Assembly (NCBI GenBank): GCA_024709485.1
Contig: JANJWO010000018.1
Location: forward strand, 33,851 to 97,850
Reading direction: 5' to 3'
DNA from: Hydrogenophilaceae bacterium
Lineage (GTDB): Bacteria; Pseudomonadota; Gammaproteobacteria; Burkholderiales; Thiobacillaceae
DNA: 64,000 bases
Both the position numbers and the translations under genes were made by a program. Positions 58,708-64,000 of this stretch are shown here, piece after piece (position 1 is the stretch's first letter; each line of letters starts with the position of its first letter). The notes under the pieces are model-generated. The model saw nothing but the letters and a program-made list of their open reading frames with translations, had not been told where the DNA came from and searched no databases.

Positions 58708-59748
58708 ATGTCTGTCCCCTCCTGCCTGTTTCCCGAAATCGAGCCGCACCGCACCGGCTTTCTCGAACCCGACGGCCTGCACCGCATCCATTGGGAAGAA
58801 AGCGGCAACCCCGCGGGCATGCCGGTGCTGTTCCTGCACGGCGGCCCCGGTTCGGGCACCTCGCCGCTGCAAAGACGGTTCTTCGATCCGGCCTACTACC
58901 GCATCGTCCTGCTCGACCAGCGCGGCGCGGGAAAATCCACGCCCTACGCGGAACTCGCCGACAACACCACGCCCCACCTCATCGCCGACATCGAGCTGCT
59001 GCGCCGCACGCTGAACATCGAGAAATGGCTGGTGTTCGGCGGTTCCTGGGGCTCCACCCTGGCGCTGGCCTACGGCGAGGCGCACCCGGAGGCCTGCCTG
59101 GGCTTCGTGCTGCGCGGCATCTTCCTGTGCCGCAAGCGCGAGATCGACTGGTTCCTCTACGGCATGCGCGCGCTGTTCCCCGAGGCCTGGCGCGAATTCG
59201 CCGCAGCCGTACCGGAAGACGAGCGCCACGACCTGCTGGCTGCCTACCATGCGCGGCTCACCGACCCCGATCCCGCCGTGCACCTGCCGGCGGCGCGCGC
59301 CTGGGGCCGTTACGAGGCCGCCTGCTCGACGCTGCTGCCGGACGCGGCGCTGGTGCGCAGTTTCGAATCCGACGCGGTGGCGCTGTCGCTGGCGCGCATC
59401 GAGGCGCATTATTTCCGCCACGACATTTTCCTGCCCGGCGACAGCCTGCTCGACAACCTGCACAAAATCCGCCACCTGCCCGCCGTGATCGTGCAGGGAC
59501 GCTACGACGCGGTCTGCCCCATCGTCACCGCCGACGAACTGGCGCGCGCCTGGCCGGAAGCCTTCTACGAGGTGATTCCGGACGCCGGCCACTCCGCCTT
59601 CGAGCCCGGCATCGCGCGCGCCCTGGTGGAGGCCACCGAGGCCTTCAAGGGCATGCTGGGCCCGTCCGGCGAAACGGAAAATGCGACCGCCCCCGTCAAG
59701 CCCAAGCGCCGAGGCAGCTCGACAAAGAAGAAGACGCCATCAGAATGA
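58708..59748 (+). CDS. pip: Prolyl aminopeptidase
   Basis: A 346-residue alpha/beta-hydrolase releasing N-terminal proline from peptides. Diagnostic motifs: LFLHGGPGSGTSPLQRRFFD, VLLDQRGAGKSTPYAELADN, the nucleophile elbow VFGGSWGSTLALAYG (about residues 109-123), and the late VIVQGRYDAVCPIVTADELA (Asp) and VIPDAGHSAFEP (His). Length is slightly greater than usual (about 315) because of a basic C-terminal tail (KPKRRGSSTKKKTPSE). The start is consistent with the family. Confidence 0.93.
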   Translation: MSVPSCLFPEIEPHRTGFLEPDGLHRIHWEESGNPAGMPVLFLHGGPGSGTSPLQRRFFDPAYYRIVLLDQRGAGKSTPYAELADNTTPHLIADIELLRRTLNIEKWLVFGGSWGSTLALAYGEAHPEACLGFVLRGIFLCRKREIDWFLYGMRALFPEAWREFAAAVPEDERHDLLAAYHARLTDPDPAVHLPAARAWGRYEAACSTLLPDAALVRSFESDAVALSLARIEAHYFRHDIFLPGDSLLDNLHKIRHLPAVIVQGRYDAVCPIVTADELARAWPEAFYEVIPDAGHSAFEPGIARALVEATEAFKGMLGPSGETENATAPVKPKRRGSSTKKKTPSE

Positions 59749-59761
59749 AGAACCCAAATAA

Positions 59762-59861
59762 AGCCAGAGAGGACACAGAGAAACCCTTCGGCCCTTTCCA
59801 GCACCCCAATGAGCCTATGAGATGTTTTTCTCTCTGCGCACTCTGTGTACTCTGTGGCTAG
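59762..59861 (+). repeat. Dispersed repeat family C, copy 3
   Basis: Inverted arms AGCCAGAGAGGACACAGAG (59762-59780) and CTCTGCGCACTCTGTGTACTCTGTGGCT (59833-59860; the complement reads AGCCACAGAGTACACAGAG). The element fills the gap between pip and the thioredoxin-TPR gene and shares its theme with 19124-19252 and 39421-39492. Confidence 0.6.
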
Positions 59862-59878
59862 TTTTTCAAGATAATTTC

Positions 59879-60733
59879 ATGCCCCTTTCCCCTTACGTCT
59901 TCGACGCCAGCGCGGAGAACTTCCCGCGCCTGGTGCTGGAAAATTCCCACCGCGGGCTGGTGCTGGTGCATTTCTGGACCCCCAAGGCCGGCCCCTGCAT
60001 GATCCTGATGCCGCGGCTGGTCAAGCTGGCCACGGAATATGGCGGCAAGTTCCTGCTGGTGATGCTGAACACCGACGAACTGGGCGCGCTGGCGCGCCGC
60101 CTCGGCGTCACCAGCGTGCCCACGGTCAAGTTCTTCCGCCGCGGCGAAGTGGTGGAAACCGTGCACGGCGCCGAATCCGACACGCATTTCCGCGCCCTGC
60201 TCGACCGCTTCATCCTGCGCGACAGCGCCAATCTCTACGCGCAAGGCCTGGCCGCCTGGCAGCGGAGCCAGACCGCGGACGCCAAGCGCATGCTCGCCGC
60301 GGCAGCGGTGGATGAGCCCGGCAACCCGGTCATCCCGCGCGACCTCGCCAGGCTCTTGTGGTCGAACGGCGAGCACGAGCAGGCCCTGCAGTTGCTGGAA
60401 AGCCTGCCCGAGGAATTGCGCGCGCACGCCGAAATCGCCGATCTTCGCGCGCATTTCGCGCTGGCCAGCGCGGCGGAAAACGCCCCCCCCGATCTCGATC
60501 TGGCCGCCGCCGCGGCCGGCGAGGCCGAAGCGCGCTTCCAGGCCGCCGCCCGGCACCTGGCGCAAGACGACATGGCGTCGGCGCTCGCCGTCCTGGAGCG
60601 GCTGGACCTCGAGCATCCGCAATACCGCAAGGGCCTGCCGCGCCAGGCCCTGCTCGCCCTCTTCAACCTGCTCGGCTCTGAGCATCCGCTCACCCGCGAA
60701 TACCGCTCGCGGCTCGCCCAAAGGCTGAGTTGA
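59879..60733 (+). CDS. Thioredoxin-TPR co-chaperone (CnoX/YbbN-like), first active-site Cys missing
   Basis: A 284-residue protein. Residues 1-110 form a thioredoxin fold (LVLENSHRGLVLVHFWTPKA, VPTVKFFRRGEVVETVHGAE). The active-site motif reads A37-G-P-C40 in place of CGPC, so only the resolving-position cysteine remains and classical disulfide reduction is not possible. The rest (about 125-284) is TPR-like helices (AAVDEPGNPVIPRDLARLLW and similar), as in CnoX/YbbN, which holds unfolding proteins under chlorine stress. ATG at 59879; the longer frame before it lies in repeat C3. The last 4 bases overlap the DUF3025 gene. Confidence 0.88.
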   Translation: MPLSPYVFDASAENFPRLVLENSHRGLVLVHFWTPKAGPCMILMPRLVKLATEYGGKFLLVMLNTDELGALARRLGVTSVPTVKFFRRGEVVETVHGAESDTHFRALLDRFILRDSANLYAQGLAAWQRSQTADAKRMLAAAAVDEPGNPVIPRDLARLLWSNGEHEQALQLLESLPEELRAHAEIADLRAHFALASAAENAPPDLDLAAAAAGEAEARFQAAARHLAQDDMASALAVLERLDLEHPQYRKGLPRQALLALFNLLGSEHPLTREYRSRLAQRLS

Positions 60734-61476
60734 CGACTTTCGCGCACCCCGCCTTCGCCCCCTATCTCGACCTGCTCGCCCGCCTCGCGGGCAGAACGGA
60801 CCTGGCCGCGCTGAACGAAGTCGCGCAGCGTCTGGAGGCGCGGCACGCGCACGGCGGCCGGGCGCTGCGCTTTGCCGCCGTGGCGGGCATCGCGTCGGCG
60901 GCGCAATACGAGCAGGCCATCGCCGCGACCGGAATTGTCCCCACGCGCGAGCACAACCTGCACGATTTCCTGAACGCGCTGGTGTGGCTGCGCTTTCCGC
61001 GCTTGAAGTCCGCCCTCAATCTGCGCCACTGCCGCGCGCTGGCCGAACAGCCCGGGGAGCGCACGCGCCGCGGCCGGCTGCGCGACCGGCTCACGCTGCT
61101 GGACGAAAGCGGCATGCTGGTCGCGGCGGCCGAACCGCGCCTGCTGCAACTGCTGCGCGAAAAGAAATGGGTGGAGCTGTTCTGGGATGCGCGCGCGGAT
61201 GTCGTCCGCCACCTGCGCTTCGCCGTCGTCGGCCATGGCTTGCTGGAAAAATGCCTGGCGCCCTTTCCGGGCATGACCGCGAAGTGCCTGTTGCTGCAGA
61301 CCGCCGAAGCCGGCCCCGCCGCGCTCGACGGGCCCGCCGCGCTTGCGGTGCTCGGCGCGGAAACGCTGGAGCTGCCGCCGCTGCCGCTGCAGGGCGTGCC
61401 CGGCTGGGACGACAACGCAAGCCGCGCCTATTACGAAAACACGGCAATCTTCAGGCCGCCCCGCCGCCCGCAGTGA
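60730..61476 (+). CDS. DUF3025 family protein
   Basis: A 248-residue soluble protein of the DUF3025 family: YEQAIAATGIVPTREHNLHD, FLNALVWLRFPRLKSALNLR, LTLLDESGMLVAAAEPRLLQ, and C-terminal PGWDDNASRAYYENTAIFRP. The 'R..NLHDF.NALVW..FP..K..L' block is the family signature. The function is unknown. The start is a TTG at 60730 overlapping the upstream TGA by three bases, so it is coupled to the CnoX-like gene. Confidence 0.88.
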   Translation: MTTFAHPAFAPYLDLLARLAGRTDLAALNEVAQRLEARHAHGGRALRFAAVAGIASAAQYEQAIAATGIVPTREHNLHDFLNALVWLRFPRLKSALNLRHCRALAEQPGERTRRGRLRDRLTLLDESGMLVAAAEPRLLQLLREKKWVELFWDARADVVRHLRFAVVGHGLLEKCLAPFPGMTAKCLLLQTAEAGPAALDGPAALAVLGAETLELPPLPLQGVPGWDDNASRAYYENTAIFRPPRRPQ

Positions 61477-61501
61477 GGCGTTTGCCGGGCCGGATATTGC
61501 G

Positions 61502-61870
61502 CTAGACCGGGCGCGCGGCCCCGGCGGTTTCCCCGAGCCAGGCTTCGGCGTCCGCGATTTCGTCGAACAGGCGGATTTCCGCATCGACGAAAATGCGGTT
61601 GACCCAGGCGCTCCAGGCGATCCATTCGTTGCTGGTGAGGATGGCGACGCGGTCGAAATCATTGGCGTGCGCGCGCGAAAACTTGAGCTCCTCCCAGGCC
61701 ACGTCCAGGCTGAAGGAAAGCATGTCGCGCAGGTCGACCAGCAGGTTCACCACCCCCTGGAACTTGATGCCGTAGAGCACGGCCTCCTCGAACTCCCTGT
61801 AGTCCTCCAGCGTGAAGCGGCCCAGCACCGACAGGCTGATGACATTGTCCTTGACGTTGATTGCGATCAT
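61502..61870 (-). CDS. SpoIIAA-like (STAS-type) protein
   Basis: A 122-residue protein with the SpoIIAA-like fold: INVKDNVISLSVLGRFTLED, GVVNLLVDLRDMLSFSLDVA, and RVAILTSNEWIAWSAWVNRI. Relatives bind lipids or act as anti-anti-sigma-like modules; the exact function is not known. ATG at 61870 begins the fold; the longer upstream frame is GC-shadow. Convergent with the DUF3025 gene. Confidence 0.8.
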   Translation of the reverse strand: MIAINVKDNVISLSVLGRFTLEDYREFEEAVLYGIKFQGVVNLLVDLRDMLSFSLDVAWEELKFSRAHANDFDRVAILTSNEWIAWSAWVNRIFVDAEIRLFDEIADAEAWLGETAGAARPV

Positions 61871-62565
61871 GAACCCTCTCCAGGCACCACATATATAGAA
61901 CAATATAGCCTGATCTCGCGAAAGACGATCCGTCCATGCGGCCGCGGGACCGTTTGCGGGCGCGAGCATGCGCCAGCCGGCGGCGCCCGCAGCCGAAACG
62001 ACATGCCCGATGAGGCTTGAGCCGCCCCGGCCTCGCGGCCCAAGGCACGTCGGCGCGCCGGCTTGCGGACCGATTTGGGGGCGGCTTCCGAAACTTCCGT
62101 TCTCCGGCAATAATGCCGCCAAAATTTAATGAAAAAATGGCGCTTCACGGCCTTGAGATTCCGGCTTTTTTGCCGAATCTCCGGCATGAAGACGTGTTCT
62201 TCGGCACGAGCAGAGCCTTCCCGCCAGCCGCCGAAGCCCGCTGACAACAACACCAAATAATCTTTGCGTGCGGAGACGCAAATGTTGCCAAGCCATTGTG
62301 CTGCATCAAGCGCAGGGGGACTTTTGCCCAAGCCGCGGAAGGCCTTCGCGCAAGGCGTCAGCCTGTGCCGCGCCAAGGCGCCGCCCGACGGACCGGTTCG
62401 CGCGCGCCTGCGCTGTTCCCGAAGCGCCCCGCCAGTCCGCTTCCGCCCGCCTCACCCCGACCTGGAGCCGCGCAGCGCTTTCATCCTGCGCCGATGGGCA
62501 GTCTTTCTCCATCCGCCCACGGCCTCCTCCCGTATTTTTGCCGAACCCGGCCAGGAATCCTCCCC
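61871..62565 (+). other. Gene-free region upstream of the adhesin, with two hairpins
   Basis: About 695 bases with no convincing gene; the longest frame (leftward, 62376-61867) has no family look. Two hairpins stand out. One is GAGATTCCGGC (62155-62165) pairing with GCCGAATCTC (62172-62181) around a T6 loop. The other is TTTGCGT (62263-62269) pairing perfectly with ACGCAAA (62276-62282). A promoter for the adhesin should be here, but no good -35/-10 pair is visible. Confidence 0.5.
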
Positions 62566-64000
62566 ATGAGCATGTCAGTCAACATTATCGGCAAAATCGC
62601 ATCGATCGAAGGCGCGGCATATGCCCGCGGCAAGGATGGCTCGCTTCGCCAGCTCAAAATCGGCGATACCGTGAATGAAGACGAGATCATCGTCACCAGC
62701 GAAAACGGCCGCGCCGAACTGGAACTCAATGACGGCAGCATCCGCCTGCTGCGCGCCGAGGAAGCGGTCACCCCCGTCGCCCTTGCCTTCGATGCCGAGC
62801 CGAGCCAGCCTGTCAGGCTGGCCCAGGCCGACTCCGCCGACGAGGCCGACGCCGTCTCCCGGGCGATTGCCGAGGGCGGCAGCCTTGACCTGCTGCTCGA
62901 AGAACCCACGGCCGGCCTGACCGATGACGCCGGCGACAGCGGTCATGACATGGTGCGCGTCCTGCGCGTAGCCGAGGCTTCCGATCCCGTCGGGGGCAAC
63001 AGTTTGTTCGTGCACGCCAACGCGCCCGCCATGGATTTGCCGCCATCGGCTCCCGACCGCGGCGCCGCCGCGCATGCGGTCTTGACAGCCCCCAGCCAGC
63101 CCCCGGTCGCCGCCGACGTCGCCGCCGCCGGTGACGAGGACGCCGCCTCGATCGCGATCACGCTCTCCGCCTCCGACCTCGACGGCAGCATCGTCGGCTA
63201 CACCCTCATCAGCCTGCCCGCCAACGGCACGCTCTACGCCGACAGCAGCCTCAGCATTCCCGTCAAGGCCGGCGACACCCTCGCCAGCGCCACGCTGTAT
63301 TTCGTGCCCGATGCCGACTGGAACGGCTCCGCCAGCTTCGCCTACACCGCCACCGACAGCGGCGGCGCCGTTTCCAATTCCGCCACCGCCAGCCTCAGCG
63401 TCTCGCCGATCAACGACGCGCCGGTCGCCGCCGACGTCGCCGCCGCCGGCGACGAGGACGCCGCCTCGATCGCGATCACGCTCTCCGCCTCCGACCTCGA
63501 CGGCAGCATCCTCGGCTACACCCTCACCAGCCTGCCCGCCAACGGCACGCTCTACGCCGACAGCGGCCTCGGCATTCCCGTCAAGGCCGGCGATGCGCTC
63601 GCCAGCGCCACGCTGTATTTCGTGCCCGATGCCGACTGGAACGGCGCCACCAGCTTCGGCTACACCGCTATCGACAACGAGGGCGCAAGCTCCAGCACAG
63701 CTACTGCCAGCATCACGGTTGACGCCGTGAACGACCTGCCGCTGATCTCCGGCGATGACAGCGGCGGCGTCACCGAGGACGACGCCGAGCCGACGCTTTC
63801 CGCCACCGGTACCCTCACGGTCAGCGACGCCGACGCCGGCGAGTCGGCCATCGACACCACCGTGCCCGTTGCCGCCAGCGCCGGCGCGCTCGGCAGCCTC
63901 GTCATCGACGCCGGCGGCAACTGGACCTACGCGGTCGCCAACGCCGACGTGCAGTACCTCAAGGACGGCGAACAGAAGTTCGAGACCTTCACCGTCACCA
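62566..64000 (+). CDS. Large repeat-containing surface adhesin, LapA/VCBS type (partial, runs off window)
   Basis: The first 478 residues of a much larger protein. The N-terminal 130 residues (MSMSVNIIGKIASIEGAAYA, RGKDGSLRQLKIGDTVNEDE, ELELNDGSIRLL) resemble the retention module that plugs LapA-type adhesins in the outer membrane. Two near-identical 106-residue Ig-like repeats follow (VAADVAAAGDEDAASIAITL, SLPANGTLYADS, ATLYFVPDADWNG), then a VCBS-type repeat (SGDDSGGVTEDDAEPTLSAT, ...VQYLKDGEQKFETFTVT). Such proteins are exported by a type I system and mediate biofilm. ATG at 62566 with AGGA 9 bases upstream; an ATG at 62572 is also in frame. Confidence 0.85.
   Translation, partial: MSMSVNIIGKIASIEGAAYARGKDGSLRQLKIGDTVNEDEIIVTSENGRAELELNDGSIRLLRAEEAVTPVALAFDAEPSQPVRLAQADSADEADAVSRAIAEGGSLDLLLEEPTAGLTDDAGDSGHDMVRVLRVAEASDPVGGNSLFVHANAPAMDLPPSAPDRGAAAHAVLTAPSQPPVAADVAAAGDEDAASIAITLSASDLDGSIVGYTLISLPANGTLYADSSLSIPVKAGDTLASATLYFVPDADWNGSASFAYTATDSGGAVSNSATASLSVSPINDAPVAADVAAAGDEDAASIAITLSASDLDGSILGYTLTSLPANGTLYADSGLGIPVKAGDALASATLYFVPDADWNGATSFGYTAIDNEGASSSTATASITVDAVNDLPLISGDDSGGVTEDDAEPTLSATGTLTVSDADAGESAIDTTVPVAASAGALGSLVIDAGGNWTYAVANADVQYLKDGEQKFETFTVT
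63103..63738 (+). repeat. Tandem 318-bp direct repeats in the adhesin gene
   Basis: Two copies begin CCGGTCGCCGCCGACGTCGC at 63103 and 63421, a period of exactly 318 bases (106 codons). They are nearly identical for the first 250 bases and diverge after about 63665, in the second copy. The near-identity at the DNA level points to recent duplication or gene conversion; more copies may lie beyond the window. Confidence 0.9.

Noticed and set aside
62240..62330. A cyclic-di-GMP-I (GEMM) riboswitch before the adhesin
   Set aside because: An ACGCAAA word is present, but the GAAA tetraloop, its receptor and the second stem are not where they should be.
61867..62376. A 169-codon leftward frame upstream of the SpoIIAA-like gene
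   Set aside because: It overlaps the start of the real 122-residue gene, has no family look, and crosses two hairpins.

Overview
The window looks like a chromosome segment of a GC-rich betaproteobacterium, probably a sulfur oxidiser related to Nitrosomonadales. The support is indirect: a flavocytochrome c sulfide dehydrogenase pair (fccA/fccB), BamC, a c4-type cytochrome, a polyphosphate locus, and tightly overlapping GC-rich genes. No rRNA or tRNA gene and no CRISPR array was seen.

Bases 1-12100 are foreign. The left edge is the Q-P-O packaging module of a P2-like prophage (portal and terminase rightward, scaffold leftward and cut by the edge), followed by a D12-class DNA adenine methylase. 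An AT-rich stretch full of GGTAAT-type motifs comes next. Then a leftward defence block: a HEPN-motif protein, a membrane NERD protein, an Mrr endonuclease, HsdS, an HsdM carrying an N-terminal nuclease domain, and a short decayed scrap of HsdR. Base composition drops sharply over the HEPN, NERD and Mrr genes.

From 12.1 to 35.7 kb the genes look chromosomal: a DnaQ-type exonuclease/GIY-YIG nuclease; a PAS-PAS-GGDEF-EAL protein; a four-gene amidoligase operon (C39-like peptidase, RLAN-RimK ATP-grasp, GCS2 ligase, N-formylglutamate amidohydrolase-like), the best candidate here for a little-described biochemical system; an MgtA-like P-type ATPase with no normal start codon; CFA synthase; a rubrerythrin / Fe-S protein / EncFtn-like ferritin / DUF3501 operon behind a perfect palindromic operator; msrB with a flavin reductase; a dihaem cytochrome; rhlE; an MBL hydrolase; bamC; dapA; and fliR.

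From 34.9 to 45.2 kb lies a leftward flagellar export cluster, fliF-G-H-I-J-X-O-P-Q, with ATGA-type overlaps from fliG to fliQ. It is split: fccB, fccA and a coiled-coil periplasmic protein sit between fliQ and fliR. X occupies the place where FliM/FliN would be expected but has no visible SpoA domain.

From 45.3 to 53.4 kb is a polyphosphate neighbourhood (sixA, CYTH-CHAD, ppk1, ppx) with an LpxH-like hydrolase, a GT4 glycosyltransferase and DUF488. From 53.5 to 62 kb come a CobD/CbiB-like protein, a GyrI-like protein, an MBL hydrolase, a MASE1-GGDEF-EAL protein, prolyl aminopeptidase, a CnoX/YbbN-like thioredoxin-TPR protein, DUF3025 and a SpoIIAA-like protein. The right edge enters a large repeat-rich surface adhesin.

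Several short intergenic repeat families recur through the chromosomal part. In two places such a sequence changes the start of a gene (fliP, dnaQ-like).
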